Positions 44,223 through 51,991 of a stretch of DNA of 64,000 nt are shown in pieces. A model generated the notes under the pieces. The model was not told the origin of the DNA. It made no database searches and worked only from the letters and a program-made list of their open reading frames with translations. This DNA comes from an uncultured Clostridia bacterium (GTDB lineage Bacteria > Bacillota > Clostridia > Christensenellales > Borkfalkiaceae). Every line of letters begins with the position of its first letter. The stretch's first letter is position 1. The position numbers and the translations under genes were made by a program. The DNA is taken from contig CALVLH010000001.1 in assembly GCA_944336975.1 (NCBI GenBank), forward strand, positions 186,001 through 250,000, in the 5' to 3' direction.

Positions 44223-46253
44223 ATGAAAATCAACAAGAAGTTAGTTGCCGTTTCGCTTGCGACGGTGCTCGCGTGCGGAACGTTCGCGGGATGCGACCTG
44301 GTCACGACCGACGCGCAGAAGGACATGCAGCAGGTCATCGCGGAAGTGGACATCAGCCTCGGAGAGGACTTCGCGGAGGGCGGAAAGTACGCGGCTTATG
44401 CCGACTGCATCGGCGTTTCCAACGTCTTAAAGCGCGATATGGTCGCGAACTTCCTCAGCGTCGGCTATCAATACGTCCAGAACGGTAACACCTATGCCGA
44501 TACGTTCGATCTCATCCGGGAGAGCCTTGTCAACCGCAAGATGATCATTCAGTACGCGATGGTCTATTTCTTCGAAAAGAACAAGGAGAACGCGACGGAA
44601 TATCCGTATACGCCGGAGGGATATCTCGCGGCGGTGGCGGCGGACGAAGCGCATCCCGAGACCGCGGGGCTGGCATATTTCCTGACGGACGAAGAAAAGG
44701 CGAAAGCGGAATACGACCTCAAAGTCGTCATCAACAATTCCATCGATTCGCAGGAGACTTCCATCATCACGGCGGAGAGCGGCGAATACGACACCGCGCG
44801 CACCACGCCCACGGGTGTCGGTACGGCGAACGAGGATTATTACGATCCCGCCTATAAGATCTACACGGGCAAAAATTCCGCGTCCGATTGCGGGACGTAC
44901 GAAACGGTGGACGGCTCCACGCCCACGACGAGAAAGAAGGCTTACAACAGTTTCCTTGCCAACCTTTCCGCGAACGACCTTCTCGAAAAGGGCGAGGACG
45001 TGAGCGACTTCACTTCCCTGAACTACTACTATATCGAATTGCAGAGCGCTTACGAAGACGCGCTCATCTCCAAGCTCTCGGACGAGTACGAAAAGACGGC
45101 GGAGGCGACGCTTACCGAGGAATATGTCCAGGATAAATACGACGAAACGCTGAACACGCAGAAAGAACTCTTTGCGGACAGCACGACGTTCGAAACGGCG
45201 CTCGACAGCATTTCGGACACCAATTTCATCCTGTATGCGCCCAACGGCAATTACGGCTTCGTGTATAACATCCTTCTTCCCTTCTCCACGACGCAGAATC
45301 ATGCTCTGAGCGCGTTCAAGGGGACGGAAGGGCAGAAGTTCGTCTATCGCGCGCAGCTTCTCGAAAAGGTGCAGGCGACCGATCAGCGCGGGACGTGGTT
45401 CACCTGCGAGGAGGATTATTCCTTCAACGCGGCGGACGCGGGCGTGAACGCATACGGCGGGGATTACCTCTTCTTTGAGGATAACCTCTCCGGCGTGGGC
45501 GACAAAACGAGATACGAAACGCTGAAAAACTATTACGGCAGATACGCCTATAACGGTATGGTCGAGTATTCGGAAGAGGACGGATATACCCTCACGCCCG
45601 ACAAGATCGACATCGACGAGGCAATCGCGGAGCTGGAAGGTTATCTCTCGTTTGCGGGGATCACGGCGACGGGCAGCAAGGCGAACGCCGATTATTACAC
45701 CCAGACCGCCGACTCCTTTTATCAGGCGGACGGCTCCGTCGATTATTCCAAGTTCCTGTACTATACGGGCAAAGCGGAGATCGGCACGTTCGACGCGAAC
45801 GACGTGTTCGTCGCGGGAAGCAAGGTAAATACGGCGATGTCTGTGGTAAACGAGTTCTCGTTTGCATATAATACGGATACGGCGGGGCTCAACAGCTATC
45901 TCGGTTACGTCGTTTCCGCATACGATACCGACTACGTCAAGGAATTCGAGTACGCGGCGCGCGCGGCGATCGCGGGCGGCGTGGGAACGTACACGGTCGC
46001 GCCTTCCGATTACGGCTGGCACATCATGTACTGCACGTTCTCCTATTCCGTGCAGACTCCTTATGCGTTCGATTGGGACGAGATCGACGTCGAAGGCTCC
46101 TTCTCCAACCTCTATTACGAGGCGTTGAAGGCGTCTACGGTGGAAGGGTATGCGACGAGCATGCAGACGCAGATCGTCAACAGTTACGCAACGTGCGTGA
46201 CCGTCTACGAGGATCGCTATGCGGATCTCTCTTCGCTGGACACCGCTTCGTAA
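44223..46253 (+). CDS. Large lipoprotein, probably a diverged PrsA/SurA-type foldase
   Basis: 676 residues. A signal and lipobox (LACGTFAGC) anchor it to the membrane. The N-terminal ~120 residues are helical (VLKRDMVANFLSVGYQYVQ) like SurA_N domains. Near the C terminus GVGTYTVAPSDYGWHIMYC resembles the last strand of a parvulin domain (family pattern GPYxxxYGYHI). The middle is long, acidic and tyrosine-rich, without a clear catalytic parvulin core. In many Clostridia a PrsA/SurA gene follows mfd, which supports the assignment. The alternative is a structural lipoprotein of unknown role. Confidence 0.6.
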   Translation: MKINKKLVAVSLATVLACGTFAGCDLVTTDAQKDMQQVIAEVDISLGEDFAEGGKYAAYADCIGVSNVLKRDMVANFLSVGYQYVQNGNTYADTFDLIRESLVNRKMIIQYAMVYFFEKNKENATEYPYTPEGYLAAVAADEAHPETAGLAYFLTDEEKAKAEYDLKVVINNSIDSQETSIITAESGEYDTARTTPTGVGTANEDYYDPAYKIYTGKNSASDCGTYETVDGSTPTTRKKAYNSFLANLSANDLLEKGEDVSDFTSLNYYYIELQSAYEDALISKLSDEYEKTAEATLTEEYVQDKYDETLNTQKELFADSTTFETALDSISDTNFILYAPNGNYGFVYNILLPFSTTQNHALSAFKGTEGQKFVYRAQLLEKVQATDQRGTWFTCEEDYSFNAADAGVNAYGGDYLFFEDNLSGVGDKTRYETLKNYYGRYAYNGMVEYSEEDGYTLTPDKIDIDEAIAELEGYLSFAGITATGSKANADYYTQTADSFYQADGSVDYSKFLYYTGKAEIGTFDANDVFVAGSKVNTAMSVVNEFSFAYNTDTAGLNSYLGYVVSAYDTDYVKEFEYAARAAIAGGVGTYTVAPSDYGWHIMYCTFSYSVQTPYAFDWDEIDVEGSFSNLYYEALKASTVEGYATSMQTQIVNSYATCVTVYEDRYADLSSLDTAS

Positions 46254-46288
46254 AATTCAGTTTCAAAAAGAGGAATAACGATTTATTC

Positions 46289-47074
46289 ATGCAGATCTGG
46301 CAGGCAATCGTTTTAGGCACGGCGCAGGGACTCACGGAGTTCCTGCCCGTTTCGTCTAGCGGGCATCTCGTTCTTTTACAAGAGATCATGGATACAGATT
46401 TCGGCGGCAACGCGCTGTTTTTCGACGTTATGTTGCATCTCGGCACGCTGATCGCCGTATTTTTTGTCTTTTGGAAGGAGATCGTCGGCCTGTTGCGCAA
46501 GCCTTTCCGCAGGCTGCTTCTTCTCCTCCTCGCCACATTGCCCGCGGCGGCGGCAGGGCTGTTGCTGGGGGAACAGATCGAACGGGCGTTCTTCGGCGGG
46601 AAATATCTCGCGTTCGGGTTCGCCTTCACGGCGGCGCTCCTGCTCGTCGGGGAAGGGGCGGCGCGCCGCGCAAAGCGTCGTCCCTTCGGCGCGGGAACGG
46701 CGGCGTGCATGGGGCTGATGCAGGCGGTCGCCGTCATCCCCGGCATTTCGCGCAGCGGTTCCACCGTCGCCGCAGGCGTCTGTTCGGGCGCGGAGCGGGA
46801 GGAGGTCGCCTCTTTTTCCTTCCTCATGAGCATTCCCGTCATCCTGGGGAGCGCCCTGATCGGCGCGAAAGATCTCGCCGTCGGCGGGACGGCGATCGCG
46901 GCGGGCGATATGCTCTGTATGCTCGTCGGCATGGCGTGCGCCGCCCTTTCGGGATTTGCCGCCATCCGCGTCATGCTCCGCGCCATCGGCAAGGGGAATT
47001 TCAAGTGGTTCAGTCTCTATCTCGCGCTGTTGTCCGTCGCGTGCGTCTTTCTTTCCTCTTACGGAATTTTATAA
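46289..47074 (+). CDS. uppP: Undecaprenyl-diphosphatase UppP (BacA)
   Basis: 261 residues with about seven to eight membrane spans. Catalytic motifs: GLTEFLPVSSSGHL near the N terminus and PGISRSGSTV at ~150. It recycles undecaprenyl diphosphate for cell-wall synthesis and gives bacitracin tolerance. The ATG at 46289 is fixed by the family start; AAAGAGGAA lies rather far (about 14 nt) upstream. 35 nt after the lipoprotein gene in the same direction. Confidence 0.95.
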   Translation: MQIWQAIVLGTAQGLTEFLPVSSSGHLVLLQEIMDTDFGGNALFFDVMLHLGTLIAVFFVFWKEIVGLLRKPFRRLLLLLLATLPAAAAGLLLGEQIERAFFGGKYLAFGFAFTAALLLVGEGAARRAKRRPFGAGTAACMGLMQAVAVIPGISRSGSTVAAGVCSGAEREEVASFSFLMSIPVILGSALIGAKDLAVGGTAIAAGDMLCMLVGMACAALSGFAAIRVMLRAIGKGNFKWFSLYLALLSVACVFLSSYGIL

Positions 47075-47127
47075 AGGCGCATAAACGCGCTCCGATCGGG
47101 CATACTGACAATATCGGAGGTGAAACA

Positions 47128-47280
47128 ATGAGACTGCACAGCGGAGATACCTGTCCTAAGACGGGTTCTTACAAAGTCATCGACGGCGAAGGCAACCTCG
47201 TCAACACGATCTATATCGGCGAAGGCGAAACGATGCCTCCCACGCAGTATTCCGATTGTCATTACGAATCGGAGAACTGA
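47128..47280 (+). CDS. 50-residue protein, YjzC-like
   Basis: ATG at 47128 with a strong SD (CGGAGGTGAAAC). The protein begins LHSGDTCPKTGSYKVI and ends PPTQYSDCHYE. The pattern of a short beta-rich protein with GDxxPxxGxY and a late PP resembles YjzC-type small proteins of Firmicutes; that link is tentative. Two cysteines and a His could bind metal. It lies between uppP and a terminator. Confidence 0.7.
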   Translation: MRLHSGDTCPKTGSYKVIDGEGNLVNTIYIGEGETMPPTQYSDCHYESEN

Positions 47281-47296
47281 ATGCGACCGAAAAAAA

Positions 47297-47322
47297 CGCG
47301 CGGAACTTCCGCGCGTTTTTTT
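47297..47322. terminator. Bidirectional terminator
   Basis: An 8-bp GC stem (47297-47304 with 47308-47315) with a T-run after and an A-run before it. Confidence 0.8.
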
Positions 47323-47371
47323 GCCGATAAGATATGTTTGCCGATTTTTTCCGAGCCGACGGATCGCCGTG

Positions 47372-48400
47372 TCATTCCCTGTTGCAGATCGCTTCAATGG
47401 CGTCCAGTTCTTCCTGCGTAAAGGAGGGGTTGATGCGGAGATTGTCGAGGATCTGTTCGGAGGAGGAAGCTCCGATGATGACGCTCGTGACGACGTCGTC
47501 TCTGAGCACCCAGGAAAGGGCGAGTTCGGGCAACGTCTGCGAGCGCGCCTGCGCGATCTCGCGGAGCGCGGCGAGTTTGCGGAAGAGTTCGGGCGTCAGC
47601 GCGTCCTCTTTGAGGAAGCGTCCCTTGCGGATACGGCTGTCTTCGGGGATCCCGTGCAGATAGCGGTCGGTGAGCAGTCCCTGAGCGAGCGGGGAGTAGA
47701 CGATCAGCCCGAAGCCCGCCTCCCGCGCGTATTCTTTGAGTCCGTCCTTTTCGACGTTGCGGTTGAGCAGATTATAGCAGACCTGATCGAGGATGAAGGG
47801 GCATTTGAGGTCGCGCAGGATCTCCGTTGCGCTTTTTGCCTGTTCGGCGTTGTAATTGGAGATACCGACGTAGAGCGCCTTGCCCGAACGCACGATCGCG
47901 TCGAGGGCGAGACAGGTCTCCTCGATGGGGGTGTCGGGATCGGGGCGGTGGTGGTAAAAGATGTCCACATAATCCAGCCCCATGCGGCGGAGACTCTGAT
48001 CGAGGGAAGCGACGAGATATTTTCTGCTCCCGCCGTCGCCGTAGGGACCTTTCCACATCCCGAAGCCCGCCTTGGTGGAGATGAGCATCTCGTCGCGATA
48101 GGCGGAGAAATTTTCTTTGAGGATCCTGCCGAAGTTGACTTCCGCGCTTCCGCCTCTCGGACCGTAGTTATTGGCGAGATCGAACATGGTCACGCCGTGA
48201 TCGAAGGCGGTAAAGACCATGTCGCGCATATTTTCAAAATTATCCACGCTGCCGAAATTGTGCCAGAGCCCGAGGGATACCTCGGGGAGTTTGAGCCCGC
48301 TCTTGCCCGCTCGGCGGTAATTCATCCCGTTTTTATAGCGCATCGGATCGGGGATGCGTTCCTTATTCTGCATAAAGCGTTTCATTTTCGTATCGTCCAT
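47372..48400 (-). CDS. Aldo/keto reductase, YghZ-like
   Basis: 342 residues. AKR tetrad elements: TMFDLANNYGP (Asp, Tyr), ISTKAGFGMW (Lys) and DIFYHHRPDP (His). NADPH-binding end: VVTSVIIGASSSEQILDN. Closest in pattern to the YghZ/L-glyceraldehyde 3-phosphate reductase group. The ATG at 48400 follows GGAGGACGACAGG on the minus strand. Single gene, convergent with uppP unit, divergent from the ferritin-like gene. Confidence 0.9.
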   Translation of the reverse strand: MDDTKMKRFMQNKERIPDPMRYKNGMNYRRAGKSGLKLPEVSLGLWHNFGSVDNFENMRDMVFTAFDHGVTMFDLANNYGPRGGSAEVNFGRILKENFSAYRDEMLISTKAGFGMWKGPYGDGGSRKYLVASLDQSLRRMGLDYVDIFYHHRPDPDTPIEETCLALDAIVRSGKALYVGISNYNAEQAKSATEILRDLKCPFILDQVCYNLLNRNVEKDGLKEYAREAGFGLIVYSPLAQGLLTDRYLHGIPEDSRIRKGRFLKEDALTPELFRKLAALREIAQARSQTLPELALSWVLRDDVVTSVIIGASSSEQILDNLRINPSFTQEELDAIEAICNRE

Positions 48401-48519
48401 CCTGTCGTCCTCCCTTTTTTCTCAGCGTAACACAAACGCCGCCAAAACGCAAGCGAAAGGAAAAAATTTCCCTTTATTTTAATTGTCTTTCAAATAAACA
48501 CACGCGCGGCGGCGCGCGG

Positions 48520-48527
48520 CATATATT
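48520..48527 (+). promoter_or_regulatory. Candidate mother-cell sigma -10 element
   Basis: CATATATT fits the CATAnnnT -10 of sigma-E/sigma-K, 30 nt before the ferritin-like gene; the -35 region is not distinctive. Weak evidence. Confidence 0.3.
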
Positions 48528-48557
48528 GGTAAAAAAGCCGAAAGGGGGAAATACGTT

Positions 48558-49058
48558 ATGGAATTGAATGCGGATGTGCCTTATCCGTCCTTGGACGGGA
48601 TCGGGGAGGACGCCTGTTCGCTTCGCATCATCTCGCCCGCATATGCGGGCAGGGCGGGGGAGCTGACCGCCATTCTGCAATATGTCTATCAGCACATTCT
48701 CTTTGAACGCATGGGCGATGAAGAAGCGGCGGAAACTCTGCTGGCCGTTTCCGTCGCGGAGATGCGGCATTTCGAGATCCTCGGCACGCTCATCTGCAAA
48801 CTGGGCGCACCGCCCGTCTTCACCAACTGTCCGCCCTATCCCGTGGGATACTATTCCGCAAGCGCGGTGGACTATTCTTCGACGCCGCAGAAGATGCTGC
48901 TCGCCGACATCGCCGCCGAGCGGGGCGCGATCGCCACCTATAATTGCATGATCTCCAAACTCACGGACGAGAGAGTCGCCGCCGTATTACAGCGCATCGT
49001 CATGGACGAGGAACTGCATCTCGAAGCGTTCAAAAAACTGCTCGCGCGCATGGGTTAA
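48558..49058 (+). CDS. Ferritin-like four-helix protein (manganese-catalase / CotJC-like)
   Basis: 166 residues. Di-metal ligands appear in ferritin-like order: Glu in AGELTAILQY, ExxH in VAEMRHFEIL, Glu in AERGAIATY and ExxH in DEELHLEAF. Such proteins are annotated as manganese catalase or spore-coat CotJC relatives, or as rubrerythrin-like peroxidases. The exact activity is unknown. SD GGGGGAAATACGTT. Its stop codon overlaps the stop of the convergent gene. Confidence 0.8.
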   Translation: MELNADVPYPSLDGIGEDACSLRIISPAYAGRAGELTAILQYVYQHILFERMGDEEAAETLLAVSVAEMRHFEILGTLICKLGAPPVFTNCPPYPVGYYSASAVDYSSTPQKMLLADIAAERGAIATYNCMISKLTDERVAAVLQRIVMDEELHLEAFKKLLARMG

Positions 49059-49789
49059 CCGTCGGACGGGGAAATTTTCTCGGGGAGGAATTTCCAATAG
49101 CGCACGGGCATATATCCGCGCATCTGTTTCAGCCGCTCGCGGCTGGGGATGTTCACGCTCGCGTAATAGCGTTTCCAGAGCGCCTGCCAGCCCTGTTCGT
49201 CGGCGGAAAGCACGACTTCCGCGCGTTCGAGCGGGGCGACGAAGGCGTTTTTTCCGTCGTAGATCGCCGCCTTTTTGCGGGATACGTCGTGAAGGACGAA
49301 GGGGAATTGCGGCAGACGGGCGCGAAAATGCGGGACAAGCAGATCACATACGTCGTTGTCGGGCGAAAAGGGCGCGTACAGCGCCCCGCTTGCGCTCTCC
49401 ATGAAGCGGATGAACCCGTGCAGGCGGTGGATCTCCCAGCGTACGCGGTTCATGCACTCGACGGCGGCGACCACGTCGTCGTCCGCGAGCATTTTCCTCA
49501 CGGGTCTGCCTTCCGTCGCGATCTTTTTGAGGTATCGGTATGCGATCTGTTCGTGTCCCGTCTGTCCGCTCCGCAGGAGCAGGGATAGATCGGACAGGCT
49601 GTTTTTATCCAGTTGTAGGAGGCGGCGCTCTGCCTTTGCGGCGCGTACTTCGTCCGATTGCACAAAGACGGACTCCTGCCCGATGCTGAGCTGTTTTTGC
49701 GTGCAAGTGAGATAAGCGTCCGCGTCGGGGAACGCTTCCAGAAAGGCGGTGAGGAACGCCTCTTTGCTTCCGTCGAAAAAGTAGATCAT
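49055..49789 (-). CDS. DUF4130-family DNA-metabolism protein, partner of the radical-SAM gene
   Basis: 244 residues. Matches the pattern of the family linked to the radical-SAM/UDG repair-modification locus (TIGR03915): YFFDGSKEAFLTAFLEAF at the N terminus, VWEIHRLHGF-like segment (here VRWEIHRLHGFIRFME), APFSPDNDVCDLLVPHF, AIYDGKNA and PSRERLKQMRGYMPVRYWKFLPE at the C terminus (two adjoining pieces). No uracil-DNA glycosylase domain is fused here. It overlaps the upstream radical-SAM gene by 4 nt, so the two are coupled. Confidence 0.85.
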   Translation of the reverse strand: MIYFFDGSKEAFLTAFLEAFPDADAYLTCTQKQLSIGQESVFVQSDEVRAAKAERRLLQLDKNSLSDLSLLLRSGQTGHEQIAYRYLKKIATEGRPVRKMLADDDVVAAVECMNRVRWEIHRLHGFIRFMESASGALYAPFSPDNDVCDLLVPHFRARLPQFPFVLHDVSRKKAAIYDGKNAFVAPLERAEVVLSADEQGWQALWKRYYASVNIPSRERLKQMRGYMPVRYWKFLPEKISPSDG

Positions 49790-51030
49790 AAATCCCCCGT
49801 CAGCGCGGCGAGCGCCGTTTCCCGATCAGAGAACAGACTGAGCTGTTCCGCCCGTTCCGCGGGCGCGGCGAGAAGCCCGCGCACCGCGGACTCGTTCTTT
49901 GCCCCGTAATATTTGCCTTTGCAGGTGATGAAATGCCTGGCGCGTTTGAGGACGACGCGCATGCGCCCGAGGTCTTCGAATCCGAGCGCGGCAAACCGCC
50001 GCGCTTCGGTGATCTTATATGCGCTCTTTGCGCCGATCCCCGGCACGCGCAGGAGCGCTTCCAGCGGCGCACGGTTGATCTCCACGGGAAAAAACTGCGG
50101 ATTGCGCAACGCCCACGCGCATTTGGGATCCAGATCCATGGGCAGATTTTCCCCCTCGGGCGCGATCTCGTCGGCGGTGAACCCGTAAAAGCGCAACAGC
50201 CAGTCCGCCTGATACAGCCGATGTTCGCGAAGCTGTCCTACGGGTTTGTCGGGCAGAACGCTGTCGTGCACGACGGGGACGTACGAGGAATAATACACCC
50301 GTTTGAGTCCCATATTGCGGTAAAGGGACTGCGTGAGCCTGAGGATCTGCCCGTCCGATTCGGGCGAAGCGCCCACGATCATCTGCGTCGTCTGTCCCGC
50401 GGGCAGAAAGAGGGAGCTTTTCCGTTCCTGCGCGTATTCCGCTTTTTCCTGCGTGAGTGCGCGCATGGGGGAGAGGAGGCTCTCTTTGTCCTTCTGCGGG
50501 GCGAGCAGTTTTAAGCTACGTTCGGAAGGAAGTTCGATGTTATAGCTCATGCGGTCGACGTACAGCGCCGCCTGCCGCACCATGCCCATGTCCGCGCGCG
50601 GGATGCCTTTGAGGTGGATATATCCGTGAAAGTTATACTGCGTGCGCAACATTTTTACCGTGCGCAGGAGCAGTTCCATCGTATAATCGGGAGAACGGTA
50701 GACCGCCGAAGAGAGGAACAGTCCTTCGATGTAATTGCGCTTGTAAAAATCGATGACCAGCTCGCAGATCTCTTCGGGCGTGGCGACGGCGCGCGGGATG
50801 TCGGGATCGGCGCGGTTGGGGCAGTATCGGCACGAATAGATGCAATGATTGCTCATGAGGATCTTGAGCAGGGAAATGCATCTCCCGTCGGGCGTGAAGG
50901 AATGACAGCACCCCGCAACGTATCCGTTGCCCATGCCGCCTTTGTTTTTGCGTGAACTGCCCGATGAAGAGCAGGACACGTCGTATTTCGCGCCTTCCGT
51001 GAGGATCTTCAGCTTTTCTTCCGTGATCAT
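49786..51030 (-). CDS. Putative DNA modification/repair radical-SAM protein
   Basis: 414 residues from the ATG at 51030. Radical-SAM cluster HCIYSCRYC (Cys63, Cys67, Cys70). Earlier residues KYDVSCSSSGSSRKNKGG and GCCHSFTPDGRC are typical of the TIGR03916 family. A helix-hairpin-helix DNA-binding motif, VPGIGAKSAYKITEARR, lies near residue 330. The chemistry is unknown; DNA is the inferred target because of the HhH motif and the family link to uracil-DNA glycosylase. A consensus promoter ends 6 nt before the ATG. Operon with the DUF4130 gene. Confidence 0.9.
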   Translation of the reverse strand: MITEEKLKILTEGAKYDVSCSSSGSSRKNKGGMGNGYVAGCCHSFTPDGRCISLLKILMSNHCIYSCRYCPNRADPDIPRAVATPEEICELVIDFYKRNYIEGLFLSSAVYRSPDYTMELLLRTVKMLRTQYNFHGYIHLKGIPRADMGMVRQAALYVDRMSYNIELPSERSLKLLAPQKDKESLLSPMRALTQEKAEYAQERKSSLFLPAGQTTQMIVGASPESDGQILRLTQSLYRNMGLKRVYYSSYVPVVHDSVLPDKPVGQLREHRLYQADWLLRFYGFTADEIAPEGENLPMDLDPKCAWALRNPQFFPVEINRAPLEALLRVPGIGAKSAYKITEARRFAALGFEDLGRMRVVLKRARHFITCKGKYYGAKNESAVRGLLAAPAERAEQLSLFSDRETALAALTGDL

Positions 51031-51036
51031 GCTTCC

Positions 51037-51065
51037 ATTATACCCCCGCCGTAAAGGATTGTCAA
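51037..51065 (-). promoter_or_regulatory. Consensus sigma-A promoter of the radical-SAM gene, leaderless arrangement
   Basis: Minus strand TTGACA (51065-51060), 17-bp spacer, TATAAT (51042-51037), then six bases (GGAAGC) and the ATG at 51030. Confidence 0.85.
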
Positions 51066-51128
51066 ACATTTGTTCGCATTTTTTATAAAAAATCCGCTTG
51101 CGGGGCGAGGGAAAATGTGGTAAAATAA

Positions 51129-51145
51129 TTTCACACAAATTTCAC
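51129..51145 (+). promoter_or_regulatory. Candidate direct-repeat operator for the response regulator
   Basis: TTTCAC occurs at 51129-51134 and again at 51140-51145, an 11-bp period on the same face of the helix. This spacing fits PhoB/PhoP-type regulators (TTnACA boxes). It lies 158 nt before the regulator gene. Confidence 0.4.
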
Positions 51146-51302
51146 GTTGCAATGAAACGAAGTTAATACGAAAGTGTTATATAAAAGAAAAATAACGACG
51201 CGCGGGGCAGTTCTCGCTTTGCGAAGGCGCGGAAGGGCGCCTCGGCAAGGGGAGGGCGTCCTCGGAAGCGAGAAACGGACGGGACGAACAAGGAGGCCGG
51301 TA

Positions 51303-51974
51303 ATGAAAGTTTTGATTGTAGACGACGAGGATATGATCCGCGCGGTTCTGCGCGAATACGTGGAGTTCGAGGGAAATCAGGCGGACGAAGCGGTGGACGG
51401 GATGGACGCCGTCAAGAAATGCCGCGAAAACGATTACGACATCATCCTCATGGACGTCATGATGCCCAAGCTCGACGGTTTTTCCGCCGTCAAGGAGATC
51501 CGCAAATTCAAGGAGATCCCCGTCATCATGCTCTCCGCGCGCGGCGAAGAGTACGACAAGCTGTTCGGCTTCGAGATCGGCGTGGACGATTATGTCACCA
51601 AGCCGTTTTCGCCCAAAGAGGTGATGGCGCGCATCAACGCGGTCACCAAGCGTCGCGCCGCGCCCGCGCCCGCAAAGGAAAAGGACGTGTTGCAGTTCGA
51701 AGGGCTCAGGATCGATATGGCGGGGCGCAATGTCTATGTGGACGGCGAGAAGGCGCAGCTCACTCCCAAGGAATATGAACTTCTCTTTTATCTCGTGCAG
51801 AACGAGGGCATCGCGCTCACCCGCGAGAAACTGCTCAACGCCGTATGGGGATACGATTTTTACGGCGACGACAGGACGGTGGACACGCACGTCAAGATGT
51901 TGCGCGGAAATCTCAAAGAATATCGCAAATTTATCGTCACCCTGCGCGGGTTAGGGTATAAATTCGAGGCGTAA
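51303..51974 (+). CDS. OmpR/PhoB-family response regulator
   Basis: 223 residues. Receiver domain: LIVDDEDMIR, phospho-acceptor Asp in IILMDVMMPKLDG, LSARGEEYDK and DYVTKPFSPKE with the conserved Lys. Winged-helix effector: LTPKEYELLFYLVQNEG and DDRTVDTHVKMLRGNL, ending TLRGLGYKFE. The ATG at 51303 follows AAGGAGGCCGGTA. Forms a two-component pair with the kinase 17 nt downstream. Signal unknown. Confidence 0.95.
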   Translation: MKVLIVDDEDMIRAVLREYVEFEGNQADEAVDGMDAVKKCRENDYDIILMDVMMPKLDGFSAVKEIRKFKEIPVIMLSARGEEYDKLFGFEIGVDDYVTKPFSPKEVMARINAVTKRRAAPAPAKEKDVLQFEGLRIDMAGRNVYVDGEKAQLTPKEYELLFYLVQNEGIALTREKLLNAVWGYDFYGDDRTVDTHVKMLRGNLKEYRKFIVTLRGLGYKFEA

Positions 51975-51991
51975 AAGGTGGCGGATGCGTC

